DNA of 16,038 bases from Kiritimatiellia bacterium (GTDB lineage: Bacteria > Verrucomicrobiota > Kiritimatiellia > RFP12 > UBA1067): the NCBI GenBank assembly GCA_904502135.1, contig CAJGDE010000038.1, positions 1 to 16,038 on the forward strand, in the 5' to 3' direction. How positions within the stretch are numbered: the first letter of the stretch is position 1; every line of letters begins with the position of its first letter. The notes under the pieces are model-generated. The model was not told the DNA's origin. It ran no database searches and saw nothing but the letters and a program-made list of their open reading frames with translations. The translations under genes and the position numbers were made by a program. Below, piece after piece: positions 1 through 7,848 of this stretch.

Positions 1-83
1 CCCGCTCCTGCTGCAAATATTGTGTCGCGTCATTTTCGCTATTGCGATTTTATTTCGTTGAAAAAAGCGGCGTTCCTAACGAA

Positions 84-101
84 GGCGGGCGGTTGCCCGC
101 C
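84..101. other. GC-rich stem-loop
   Basis: A perfect 7-bp inverted repeat, GGCGGGC and GCCCGCC, encloses a 4-base loop. On the minus strand, the direction of uvrC transcription, it is followed by a smaller CGTT-AGG-AACG hairpin (71-81) and then six Ts (61-66). The pair could act as a distant terminator for read-through from uvrC, but the T run is about 17 bases from the strong stem, so it is not a canonical intrinsic terminator. A second inverted repeat, TTCGTT (54-59) with AACGAA (78-83), sits beside it. Confidence 0.45.
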
Positions 102-147
102 ATAAACAAAAGTTGTTTCAAACAAGTTGTTTCCCATCCTCAACTAC

Positions 148-260
148 ACCTACACCTAATCTCTACACCAAAACTAAAAATTCCACTCTCCCACTCGACC
201 TATCAACTCAAACTCTCCCTTCTTCACCTTCACCTCAAACCTTCACCTAATCTCTAAACC
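148..260. repeat. 22-bp direct repeat pair (148-169 and 239-260)
   Basis: The two copies match at 20 of 22 positions. The shared core CACCTAATCTCTA lies at 153-165 and 244-256, and the copies are offset by 91 bp. The repeat lies inside the G-depleted tract. The coordinates given span both copies and the intervening low-complexity sequence. Confidence 0.85.
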
Positions 261-262
261 CC

Positions 263-302
263 CATTCCAACATTCAAACATTCCAACATTCAAACATTCC
301 AA
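263..302. repeat. Five-unit 8-bp tandem array
   Basis: Five consecutive 8-mers alternate CATTCCAA and CATTCAAA (starting at 263, 271, 279, 287 and 295), giving a 16-bp period present 2.5 times with no interruption. On the minus strand the units read TTGGAATG and TTTGAATG. This is likely a slippage-prone microsatellite-like array at the 3' side of uvrC. Confidence 0.9.
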
Positions 303-341
303 CGCTTTGGGGTTTGACACTCTCCGCGCTGTAGTATTAAA

Positions 342-1802
342 TCACAGATTACATCGCGCGACATGCAGTATTTCTGAAGCAAGCGAAATATTAACTGAAG
401 CGACAGAGGCTATTTCTTGAACTTCGGCGCGGGCGATTGAACGAAGAGAACCGAAATGTTTCAGCAATTTTTTCTTTTTCGCCTCGCCTATTCCTGTAAT
501 TTCATCCAATGCCGACTCTTTAATCGTCTTGTCCCTAAGACGTCTATGGTGTGTTATCGCAAATCTGTGAGCTTCGTCCCTAAGACGCGTGAGCACAAAT
601 AAAGCTTCGCTATCTCGCGGCAAAAGAAGATTCTCCCGGCCATCGTCAAATACGATTTCCTCTTGACGCTCAGCAAGACCGATAATCGGTATGTCGGTAA
701 CACCTATCTCCTCAAAAGCGGCTCTCGCAGCACGAAGCTGCGTGATTCCACCGTCGCAGACAAACAGATCGGCGCGTGGAGAAGTTGCGGCAAGAGACGA
801 ATCTCTGCCGTAACGGCGGCGCACGACTTCAGCCATTGAACGCGGGTCATCGGCGCCTTTGACGGTCTTGATTTTAAAATGCCTATACCATCTGCCGTCC
901 GGCAATCCGTCTTTCGCTACAACGAGAGAAGCTACGGAATGTTCACCAAAAAGATTTGAAATATCGACACATTCGATTATATGCGCAGGCGCCTTCAGAC
1001 CTATTGCTGAGGATAGTTCTTCAAGCCCTCTTAAAGCCGCCTCTTCGCGCATCTTTGGCGTTCGCCGCACGAAATGCGTCTTCGTCATCTCCTTAAGAGA
1101 GGCTATCGTATCCCTCCAGCGAGCAGCGGTTTCATACTCGCCGTTAAAGGAGGCTTCTTTCATTTTCGCTTCAAGCTCTTGAAACACTTTAGGTCTGTCC
1201 CCGCGCAAAAAAGCGCAAGCTTCGTCAAATCGGCTCTTGTATTCTTCTTTCGTTATCCGCCCAAGGCAAGGAGCCGAGCAAGTCCTTATCACGTCGGAAA
1301 GACAATGCTCGTGAGTATCCTCATCTGGTATGATAGCCTTGCACCCGCGTATGCCGTAATATTTCTCAACAAAATCTTTAGCCGATCTTACAACCGGCGA
1401 GGATGGGAAAGGTCCAAAATACAACGCTCCGTCATCTCGCACGATTCTGCAGCATGTAAATCTCGGCCAGACAGCTTCCGGATCGGCCCTAAGCGCCAAA
1501 TAACGCTTATCGTCACGCATTAAAATATTAAAATGCGGCTTATGTTTTTTTATTAAAGAAGCTTCTGTAAGTAGAGATTCCGCTTCGTTTTTTACTACGA
1601 TATACTCGAAATCCCATACGGTGTCGACCATCGATCTTACCTTAGGCGGATGGCGCGCTCCGGGCCTGAAATAACTATGAACACGCTTGCGCAAATCCTT
1701 CGCCTTGCCGACATAAATAATCGCGCCCCGGCGATCTCGCATGAGATAACACCCGGGGCGTTTGGGAACTGCCTTAAGACGTTCTTTTATCAGCTCGGTC
1801 AT
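342..1802 (-). CDS. uvrC: UvrABC system protein C, short form
   Basis: This is the nucleotide excision repair endonuclease that UvrB recruits to cut on both sides of a DNA lesion. The N-terminal GIY-YIG nuclease (about residues 12-95) shows the Y30-V31-G32 motif, R38 and E75. Four cysteines, C154, C167, C175 and C179, match in spacing the [4Fe-4S] ligands reported for other UvrCs. A UVR motif for UvrB binding lies at about 205-238. The RNase H-like nuclease shows D280 (VDIS), D319, D350 (DGG) and H418, and helix-hairpin-helix motifs end the protein. At 486 residues it is well short of the roughly 560-610 of common homologues. The UVR motif is followed after only about 40 residues by the RNase H-like domain, so the usual intervening segment is missing. 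The reading frame is intact. It starts 22 bases after tatA, without a clear Shine-Dalgarno sequence, and is the last gene of the infA operon. Confidence 0.96.
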   Translation of the reverse strand: MTELIKERLKAVPKRPGCYLMRDRRGAIIYVGKAKDLRKRVHSYFRPGARHPPKVRSMVDTVWDFEYIVVKNEAESLLTEASLIKKHKPHFNILMRDDKRYLALRADPEAVWPRFTCCRIVRDDGALYFGPFPSSPVVRSAKDFVEKYYGIRGCKAIIPDEDTHEHCLSDVIRTCSAPCLGRITKEEYKSRFDEACAFLRGDRPKVFQELEAKMKEASFNGEYETAARWRDTIASLKEMTKTHFVRRTPKMREEAALRGLEELSSAIGLKAPAHIIECVDISNLFGEHSVASLVVAKDGLPDGRWYRHFKIKTVKGADDPRSMAEVVRRRYGRDSSLAATSPRADLFVCDGGITQLRAARAAFEEIGVTDIPIIGLAERQEEIVFDDGRENLLLPRDSEALFVLTRLRDEAHRFAITHHRRLRDKTIKESALDEITGIGEAKKKKLLKHFGSLRSIARAEVQEIASVASVNISLASEILHVARCNL

Positions 1803-1824
1803 ACGAACGAGCGTTACGCTTAAT

Positions 1825-2046
1825 TTAGGCGAGTTCCTTCTGGGACTCTTCAGTCTTTACCTTGGCGGCCTCTTGAGCATCTTCCTTGTCGGCCTCAGCA
1901 AGACCCTTCTTGAACTCGTTCTTGGCTCTGCCAAGAGACTTCGCAAGCTCAGGAATCTTCTTTGCGCCGCCAAACAGGACGAACGCGACGACAAGACAGA
2001 TAACGAGCTGCCAAGGACCGATGTTCTGAATGAAAGATAAAACCAT
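1825..2046 (-). CDS. tatA: Twin-arginine translocase subunit TatA/TatE family
   Basis: This 73-residue protein forms the pore-forming or membrane-weakening component that moves folded proteins carrying twin-arginine signal peptides across the inner membrane. It has a single N-terminal membrane helix (about residues 10-25) starting at GPWQLV, the Phe-Gly hinge F25-G26, then an amphipathic helix (KKIPELAKSLGRA) and a charged, disordered tail rich in Glu and Lys. This is the classic TatA layout, and the short tail favours TatA/E over TatB. The start is backed by AAGGAG seven bases upstream. It lies between yebC and uvrC, and no tatC is present in the window, so the partner must be encoded elsewhere. 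Confidence 0.93.
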   Translation of the reverse strand: MVLSFIQNIGPWQLVICLVVAFVLFGGAKKIPELAKSLGRAKNEFKKGLAEADKEDAQEAAKVKTEESQKELA

Positions 2047-2073
2047 AACAAGTCTCCTTCTTTACTTAAGCTC

Positions 2074-2838
2074 TTAGCCTTCGGCTTCAAGCGCGGCGTC
2101 GACTTCGTCAGTTGTCTCCATGTTCGTATAGACATCCTGAACGTCTTCAAGATCTTCAAGCATATCGACAAACTTGTTGATCGCCTTGGCCGTAGCGACA
2201 TCCGAGACGGGATTCATCATATTCGGAACAAGACCGATAGAGCTGTTCTCTTCATCGACATTGATTCCGCCGGCCTTGATCGCCTCGAGAACCGCCGTGT
2301 AATCGTTAGGCTGGCACTTGACGGTGAAACCGCCCTCTTCGCTCACGACGTCTTCGGCGCCAGCTTCAAGCGCAACTTCCATAACGCCATCTTCGGTGAG
2401 ACCGTCGGCCGCAGGAATCATGATCTGACCCATACGGTCGAAAAGACGCGTGGCGCTGCCCTGCTTGGCGAACTCAAGACCATTCTTCTTAAATACATTG
2501 CCCACTTCAGCGGCAGCGCGGTTCTTGTTGTCGGTAAGAACGTTTACGACAACGGCCGTACCGCCCTTGATGCCTTCGTACTGAGCATCTACAAGAGCTG
2601 CGGACTCAAGTTCGCCCGTACCCTTCTTGATGGCTCTTTCGATATTGTCGTTAGGCATCTGCGCAGCCTTGGCCTTAGCGATGAGCGTGCGCAAAGTCGG
2701 GTTATTATCAGGGTTTCCGCCCTTAGCCTTAACAACGATGGTAATTTCTTTACCGAGTTTAGAGAAGATCTTACCCTTCCTCGCGTCTGCCGCGCCCTTA
2801 GCGCGCTTGATTGTAGCCCAGTGACTGTGACCTGACAT
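2074..2838 (-). CDS. yebC: YebC/TACO1 family protein
   Basis: The 254-residue protein begins MSGHSHWATIKRAKGA, the family's hallmark N-terminus, followed by GKIFSKLGKEI and, further on, NIERAIKKGTG. Family members have been described as DNA-binding transcriptional regulators and, more recently, as ribosome-associated factors that help translate difficult sequences such as proline runs. The length is normal (about 240-250) with a slightly extended acidic C-terminus. AAGGAAC sits upstream of the start at good spacing. It follows infA after 45 bases, which fits a translation-related role. Confidence 0.96.
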   Translation of the reverse strand: MSGHSHWATIKRAKGAADARKGKIFSKLGKEITIVVKAKGGNPDNNPTLRTLIAKAKAAQMPNDNIERAIKKGTGELESAALVDAQYEGIKGGTAVVVNVLTDNKNRAAAEVGNVFKKNGLEFAKQGSATRLFDRMGQIMIPAADGLTEDGVMEVALEAGAEDVVSEEGGFTVKCQPNDYTAVLEAIKAGGINVDEENSSIGLVPNMMNPVSDVATAKAINKFVDMLEDLEDVQDVYTNMETTDEVDAALEAEG

Positions 2839-2883
2839 TTATCTGTTCCTTTTTTATTGAGGTTAAAAATACGTTTTGAAAAA

Positions 2884-3111
2884 TTAAATCTTATGGCGGT
2901 AAGTAATACGGCCTTTTCCAAGATCGTAAGGAGAAATTTCTACCGTCACCTTATCACCGATCGCGATTTTGATGAAGAATTTTCTCATCTTACCTGAAAT
3001 ATGGGCAAGCACTTCATGCCCATTTTCGAGCTTAACTTTATACATAGTGGCAGGAAGAACTTTTGTTACAGTTCCTGTCACTTCAATTGCCTGATCTTCT
3101 TCTTTCGCCAT
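2884..3111 (-). CDS. infA: Translation initiation factor IF-1
   Basis: The 75-residue single S1/OB-fold protein binds the ribosomal A site during initiation together with IF-2 and IF-3. Diagnostic stretches are GTVTKVLPATMYKV, LENGHEVLAHISGKMRK and the end GRITYRHKI. The length is normal (about 72). It heads the infA-yebC-tatA-uvrC group and has its own promoter (3148-3177). GAAGG about 11 bases upstream is a usable but slightly distant ribosome site. It is not next to secY or rpmJ, its common position in many bacteria. Confidence 0.97.
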   Translation of the reverse strand: MAKEEDQAIEVTGTVTKVLPATMYKVKLENGHEVLAHISGKMRKFFIKIAIGDKVTVEISPYDLGKGRITYRHKI

Positions 3112-3147
3112 TAAGTTTAAAGCCTTCTTTGGTTAAAAAACTTTTAT

Positions 3148-3177
3148 ATTATATCATTTTTCACCAACCACTTGCAA
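3148..3177 (-). promoter_or_regulatory. Sigma70-type promoter for infA operon
   Basis: On the minus strand, TTGCAA (3172-3177) is followed after 18 bases by TATAAT (3148-3153), preceded by TG one base away (extended -10). Transcription would begin near 3141, leaving a leader of about 30 bases before the infA start. The promoter lies in the 70-base gap after the HD-domain gene, in which I see no terminator. Confidence 0.75.
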
Positions 3178-3181
3178 CCGG

Positions 3182-3961
3182 CTACGGCATATTCAACACC
3201 TTCTCAGCCTTATCGCAGATTTCGTCTATCGCTCGGGAAGCGGAAAGTTCATGCAAAAACTTTCTTCGAAAAGCCAAATGCCCCCGCTCGCTGCAAAGAC
3301 GTCGCGATGTCGAGTAATAAAACCCGCTTATCATCCAGCCCACCTGTATCATGATAAAATCAGAAAGCGATTTTATCATCTGATAATCAACGGGTTTTGA
3401 CGACAAGATGCATTCTACCACTTCACGATCTGGCGGCGCATCAATCTTCAGATTCCAGAACGCGGTCGTATTTTTTCTCCAATCGGTTTTTGTAATGCGC
3501 TCTTCGGCGACGCGAAAAATATCTAATTTATCCGCATCACGAACGGTCTGCGCGCATTTCAGCGTCAATGAATCCAATCCGTCGGGAATTTCGCGGCGAT
3601 TATGATACAGGACGGCTTTAAGAATCGCTTCTTCAGTTTTTTTATCAGTAAGCGCGTCCATCCATTTGAGCTTTCGGATGATATCATACGAATAAACGGC
3701 GTGATCTACCGATTCGGAATCTTTAAACGTATTAAATCTGCGCAATTGTTCGTATCGTCCCGTGTCATGCAAAAGAGCGGAAGCAAGAGATGCTTCACGC
3801 TCTTTATCATCAAAGCCTTCACCATGCGCAATAAGCGAGGCGTTGTCAACGACATAACGCGTATGAACGCGCTTAAGCTCCATCATTTCAGGAATCCGCC
3901 CCGAATGATCGGCAAAACCGGCTACATATTCAGCGTATTTTTTCTCTAAGACCTGAAGCAT
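3182..3961 (-). CDS. HD-domain metal-dependent phosphohydrolase
   Basis: The product is a predicted cytosolic HD-superfamily phosphohydrolase of 259 residues from the chosen start. The metal motif is complete: H33 (RVHTRY), H65-D66 (LLHDTGR), and D142 or D144 (RDADKLD). H87 (DHAVYS) and H120 (YHNR) are in the places where binuclear HD enzymes such as YqeK-type nucleotide hydrolases carry extra ligands, so a two-metal site is plausible. The substrate is unknown. The frame is open upstream to 4045, overlapping purL. I prefer the ATG at 3961, 13 bases after the purL stop, because the extra N-terminal residues look unlike protein. The Shine-Dalgarno candidate AAAGGG is 16 bases away, which is too far, so 4003 is an alternative. 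It is probably cotranscribed with purL. Confidence 0.82.
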   Translation of the reverse strand: MLQVLEKKYAEYVAGFADHSGRIPEMMELKRVHTRYVVDNASLIAHGEGFDDKEREASLASALLHDTGRYEQLRRFNTFKDSESVDHAVYSYDIIRKLKWMDALTDKKTEEAILKAVLYHNRREIPDGLDSLTLKCAQTVRDADKLDIFRVAEERITKTDWRKNTTAFWNLKIDAPPDREVVECILSSKPVDYQMIKSLSDFIMIQVGWMISGFYYSTSRRLCSERGHLAFRRKFLHELSASRAIDEICDKAEKVLNMP

Positions 3962-3974
3962 ATACCGATAAGAC

Positions 3975-6900
3975 TTACCCTTTGGTCGCAAAACGGTAAG
4001 CATTCTCGAACATACGCATCCAAGGCCCGTTTTCCTTAAACACACCAGGATTGTAGCTTAATTGACAAGCTCTAAAGCCGCGCTCCGGATGGGGCATCAT
4101 AATCGTCGCCCGCCCGTCGGTCGTGGTAAAGGCCGTCTGTCCGCCGATCGAACCGTTGGGGTTGTAGGGGTAGCGTTCGGTCGGATTGCCGCGCCCATCC
4201 ACATAGAATGCGGCGCACTTGCCGGGCGTAAACCCGTCCGTCCAGACACGCCCTTCTCCGTGAGCTACCGCTATAGGAAGACGCGAACCCGCCATGCCCT
4301 TGAAGAATATCGAAGGCGACTCTTCAATCTGAATCGTGGCCAAACGCGCCTCAAACTGCTCGGAAATGTTTCTGACGAATTTAGGCCAAGCCTCGGCGCC
4401 GGGAATTATCTCCTTAAGCTGACTGAGCATCTGACAGCCGTTGCACACGCCAAGAGAGAACGTGTCTTTGCGATGGAAGAACTTCTTAAACATCGCCTTA
4501 AGCTTCTTGTTGAAAAGAATTGATCTCGCCCAACCGGAACCGGCTCCGAGAACATCGCCGTACGAGAAGCCGCCACACGCAACAAGACCCTTGAAATCTG
4601 CAAGATCAACTCTGCCTGCAATAAGATCGGACATATGAACGTCAACCGATTCAAAACCGGCCAGAGCAAAGGCCGCCGCCATTTCAATATGGCCGTTTAC
4701 GCCCTGTTCACGAAGAATTGCCATCTTAGGCTTAGAGCCAACCTTCTTCGCCTTAGGCGCTTTTTCATCGGGATTGTACGTCAAGTGATACGTAAGGCCA
4801 GGATCGTTCTCATCCAAGGCGTTATCGTATTCTTCTTTCGCGCAAACAGGATTGTCGCGAAGAGACTGCATGCGATACGTTGTCTCGCTCCATGCGCGGC
4901 GTATGTAAGTAAGATCGGTCGTCAAAGCCTTGCGCGCGCCCACTGAAATAGAGAACTCACGGGTATCGAGTGGCTTGCCGACGACAACCGCGCTAACCTT
5001 AGCGGATTTAAAAATCGACAACACTTCTTTGAGATTCTTATCCGACACCTGGAGTATGGCGCCCGGCTGCTCGTTGAAAAGCTGCTCAAGAACATCACCG
5101 TCGGGCAAAGTCACATCAATACCGCGGCCGCCTGTTATGGCCATCTCGGACAATGTAACGGCTATGCCGCCGTCGCTCCTGTCGTGATAAGCGAGCGCCA
5201 GCTTCGCCTTGACGATCTTCTGCATCGCATTGAAGAAGTTCTTTATCGACTTGGCGTCGGCATCGGCATGGGTATTGCCGAGCTGACTGTAAACCTGAGC
5301 CAAAGCCGTAGCTCCAAGCGGAGTCTTTCCAGCACCAAGATCAACATAAACCAAAGACGACGTTTCACCCTGAGGATCTTCTTTCAAATCAGGAGTAAGC
5401 GTAAGACGCACGTCATTTACGGGCGCGAACGAAGATATGATCAGCGACAGCGGCGCAACCTGCTTTTGCTGCACGCCCTTTGAATCCGCCCATGTCGTAT
5501 GCATTGAGCAGGAATCCTTGCCTACGGGGATCGACACGCCAAGTTTAGGGCAGAACTTAAGGCCCACCTCCTCTACCGTATCGTAGAGATTGGCGTCTTC
5601 TCCTTCTTCGCCGCAAGGAGCCATCCAGTTAGCGCTCAAACGGATTTGACCGATATCGCCGACATCGGCGGCGGCGAGATTCGTTATCGCCTCGGCAATA
5701 GCCATTCTGCCTGAGGCCGGCGCATTCAAAAGCGCCACGGGCGTACGCTCGCCGGTAGCCATCGCCTGACCCTGATATGATTTATAGCCCATTGTCGTCA
5801 CCGCGCAGTCGGCTGCCGGCAGCTGATACTTACCCACCATCTGATCGCGGGCGACACGACCGGTAACGGTTCTATCGGTAATCGAAATAAGGAATGTCTT
5901 ATCTGCTACCGTCGGCAAATGCAAAATGCGGGTCAACGCATCCAAAGGCTTAACACCTTCAAAGTTAACCGTCTTATGCTCCACTTTTACGCGCCTGACG
6001 TTTCTTTTCATGCGCGGCGGCTTGCCCAAAAGAACCTTGATATCCATATCAATCGGGTTGTCGCCGAAATGAGAATCTTCAAGAACGAGCTGACCATCGC
6101 CGGTAGCGACACCGATAAACGCCACAGGGCAGCGTTCACGGGCGCAAAGCTCTTCAAAGAAATGTCTCGCCTCCGGCTTAAGGGCCAAGACATAACGCTC
6201 CTGAGCCTCGCAGCACCAAATTTCCATCGGATTCATCGAACGCTCTTCGTTATGAATCTCGCGAAGTTGGAACTTCCCTCCGGTAGCCTCAACAAGTTCA
6301 GGGCAGCCGTTTGAAAGACCGCCTGCGCCGATATCGTGAATCGAAAGAATCGGATTGGCCTTGCCAAGGTAACTGCACGCATCGATAACCCCCTGTGCGC
6401 GACGTTGCATTTCGGCGTTACCGCGCTGAACGGAGTTAAAGTCAAGAGCTTCGGAATTAGTCCCCGTCATCATCGACGAGGCAGCGCCGCCGCCAAGGCC
6501 AATGCGCATAGCAGGCCCGCCGATCTGAACGATAAGAGATTTCACCTTGACGGGCTTTTTCTCAACCTGACTGCGACGGATAACTCCCATGCCTCCAGCA
6601 AGCATGATAGGCTTGTGATAGCCGCGAAGCTTCCCAGAAACCTCTCCTTCATACGTGCGGAAAAATCCGCAAAGCTGAGGACGGCCGAATTCATTGCCGA
6701 AGGCGGCTCCACCGATAGGTCCTTCAGTCATAATCTGAAGCGGGGTTGCAAGACGGGTCGGAAAATCGGCGAACACTCTCTCCCACGGCTGGGGATACCC
6801 GGGTATACGTAAATTCGAAACCATGAAACCGCAGATTCCGGCTACCGTGCGCGACCCGGAACCGGTGGCCGCTTCATCGCGGATCTCTCCGCCTACGCCA

Positions 6901-7796
6901 GTGGCCGCGCCCGGATAAGGTGAAATCGCAGTAGGATGGTTGTGCGTTTCAACTTTCATAAGCTGATCCAACTGCTCTTTCTTGAACGAATATGTGTTAT
7001 TCTTCGGATCTATCGCAAACACATCGGTTTTAAAGCCGGCTATTACGGAAGAATTGTCTTTGTATGCGGAAAGCGTATTTTCAGGACGTTTCTTATGGGT
7101 GTTTTTAATCATCCCGAAAAGAGATTCTTTCTTTTTCTTTCCGTCGATAATAAATTCAGCCCCGAAAATCTTATGACGGCAATGTTCGGAATTTACCTGA
7201 CCGAACATAACAAGCTCTGTATCGGTCGGATTTCTCCCCGCGGCCTTAAAGCTCTTGGCGAGATACTCCATCTCCTCTTCGCTGATCGCAAGACCGATTT
7301 CCTCATTGGCTTCACGGATAGCCTCGATGCCCTTATTGATGACATCATATGTGCGACCCTCTCTAGGCTCATCAACCTCAAAAAGATCTGCTATGTCACA
7401 GTAAACGCCCTCAGTCATCTTGTCGTAAAGCGCGGCATACGCCTTATCAGAAAGCTTCGCCGACACCTTATAGCGAATACCGCGTTCAACGCGCTTTATG
7501 CCCTTAAGCGAACAATTGCGGAAAATATCCGTCGCCTTCGAACTCCAAGGCGATATTGTGCCCTTTCTCGGCGTTACGAAAAAGTCCGCGCTGTCAAAGT
7601 CGCCGGTAGCGTTAAGCAAAGTCTTGGCGCGCTCAAGCGTATCTTCATCGCAGAGCTTATCACACGTTTCAATAGCGTAAACCCACTTCGCGTCTATCTT
7701 GATTCCTTTAAGCGACGCATCTATATTAACGAGCGCGTCTTTGATGGCATCCATACGGAATGGCGAATAAGCATCACTACCGAGCAGTAAAATCAT
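3975..7796 (-). CDS. purL: Phosphoribosylformylglycinamidine synthase, single-chain
   Basis: This enzyme converts FGAR, glutamine and ATP to FGAM, the fourth step of purine synthesis. The 1273-residue protein is the large form that fuses PurS-like, PurL and PurQ parts (the E. coli enzyme has about 1295). The PurS-like N-terminal region comes first, then a linker with HCRHKIF, then the AIR-synthase-like ATP domain with VETHNHPTAISPYPGA and the glycine-rich RDEAATGSGSR, then its second half. The C-terminal class-I glutamine amidotransferase domain has nucleophile C1118 (GVCNGCQM) and the His-Glu pair H1236 and E1238 (HPERGF). All catalytic elements are present. The start follows AAGGAG at good spacing, and a strong extended -10 promoter lies at 7823-7831. 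Confidence 0.98.
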   Translation of the reverse strand: MILLLGSDAYSPFRMDAIKDALVNIDASLKGIKIDAKWVYAIETCDKLCDEDTLERAKTLLNATGDFDSADFFVTPRKGTISPWSSKATDIFRNCSLKGIKRVERGIRYKVSAKLSDKAYAALYDKMTEGVYCDIADLFEVDEPREGRTYDVINKGIEAIREANEEIGLAISEEEMEYLAKSFKAAGRNPTDTELVMFGQVNSEHCRHKIFGAEFIIDGKKKKESLFGMIKNTHKKRPENTLSAYKDNSSVIAGFKTDVFAIDPKNNTYSFKKEQLDQLMKVETHNHPTAISPYPGAATGVGGEIRDEAATGSGSRTVAGICGFMVSNLRIPGYPQPWERVFADFPTRLATPLQIMTEGPIGGAAFGNEFGRPQLCGFFRTYEGEVSGKLRGYHKPIMLAGGMGVIRRSQVEKKPVKVKSLIVQIGGPAMRIGLGGGAASSMMTGTNSEALDFNSVQRGNAEMQRRAQGVIDACSYLGKANPILSIHDIGAGGLSNGCPELVEATGGKFQLREIHNEERSMNPMEIWCCEAQERYVLALKPEARHFFEELCARERCPVAFIGVATGDGQLVLEDSHFGDNPIDMDIKVLLGKPPRMKRNVRRVKVEHKTVNFEGVKPLDALTRILHLPTVADKTFLISITDRTVTGRVARDQMVGKYQLPAADCAVTTMGYKSYQGQAMATGERTPVALLNAPASGRMAIAEAITNLAAADVGDIGQIRLSANWMAPCGEEGEDANLYDTVEEVGLKFCPKLGVSIPVGKDSCSMHTTWADSKGVQQKQVAPLSLIISSFAPVNDVRLTLTPDLKEDPQGETSSLVYVDLGAGKTPLGATALAQVYSQLGNTHADADAKSIKNFFNAMQKIVKAKLALAYHDRSDGGIAVTLSEMAITGGRGIDVTLPDGDVLEQLFNEQPGAILQVSDKNLKEVLSIFKSAKVSAVVVGKPLDTREFSISVGARKALTTDLTYIRRAWSETTYRMQSLRDNPVCAKEEYDNALDENDPGLTYHLTYNPDEKAPKAKKVGSKPKMAILREQGVNGHIEMAAAFALAGFESVDVHMSDLIAGRVDLADFKGLVACGGFSYGDVLGAGSGWARSILFNKKLKAMFKKFFHRKDTFSLGVCNGCQMLSQLKEIIPGAEAWPKFVRNISEQFEARLATIQIEESPSIFFKGMAGSRLPIAVAHGEGRVWTDGFTPGKCAAFYVDGRGNPTERYPYNPNGSIGGQTAFTTTDGRATIMMPHPERGFRACQLSYNPGVFKENGPWMRMFENAYRFATKG

Positions 7797-7822
7797 CTTT
7801 TTTCTCCTTAGAAATTTTGTAT

Positions 7823-7831
7823 ATTATACCA
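7823..7831 (-). promoter_or_regulatory. Extended -10 promoter for purL
   Basis: The minus strand reads TGGTATAATAT, with TATAAT at 7823-7828. No good -35 element is visible, and its expected place overlaps the stop codon of the RNase HIII gene. An extended -10 can work without one. The predicted start near 7816 gives a leader of about 20 bases that contains AAGGAG. I see no obvious PurR-type operator or purine riboswitch in the 52-base gap. Confidence 0.7.
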
Positions 7832-7848
7832 AAAAGCCTTGTGGATTA

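Larger units (their letters stand above)
131..303. repeat. G-depleted, C-rich intergenic tract with short repeats
   Basis: By hand count the plus strand has 71 C and only one G (position 197) in 173 bases. The tract is built from simple variants such as CACCTA, CACCTT and CATTCCAA. It contains the 8-mer array at 263-302 and a 22-bp direct repeat (148-169 and 239-260). Start and stop codons occur only by chance, and the plus-strand reading frame across it looks low-complexity and unlike a protein. It lies directly downstream of uvrC. Its function is unknown. The plus-strand transcript would be C-rich, G-poor and unstructured, like a Rho-loading site. Confidence 0.8.

Noticed and set aside
1..33. 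Possible start of a minus-strand gene running off the left edge (11 codons from an ATG at 33)
   Set aside because: Too short to recognise, with no clear ribosome site; chance is as likely.
75..133. attC-like recombination site around the stem-loop
   Set aside because: TCCTAAC and GTTGTTT do not fit the RYYYAAC and GTTRRRY boxes, and no integrase or cassette is present.
42..257. 71-codon plus-strand reading frame
   Set aside because: It lies in the G-depleted tract, so stop codons containing G are missing by composition; the product is low-complexity.
6936..7790. 284-codon plus-strand reading frame
   Set aside because: It is entirely antisense to purL, whose protein is complete and strongly conserved; a shadow frame.
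7797..7848. Purine riboswitch or PurR operator before purL
   Set aside because: The 52-base gap is too short for the aptamer, and no palindromic operator is visible.
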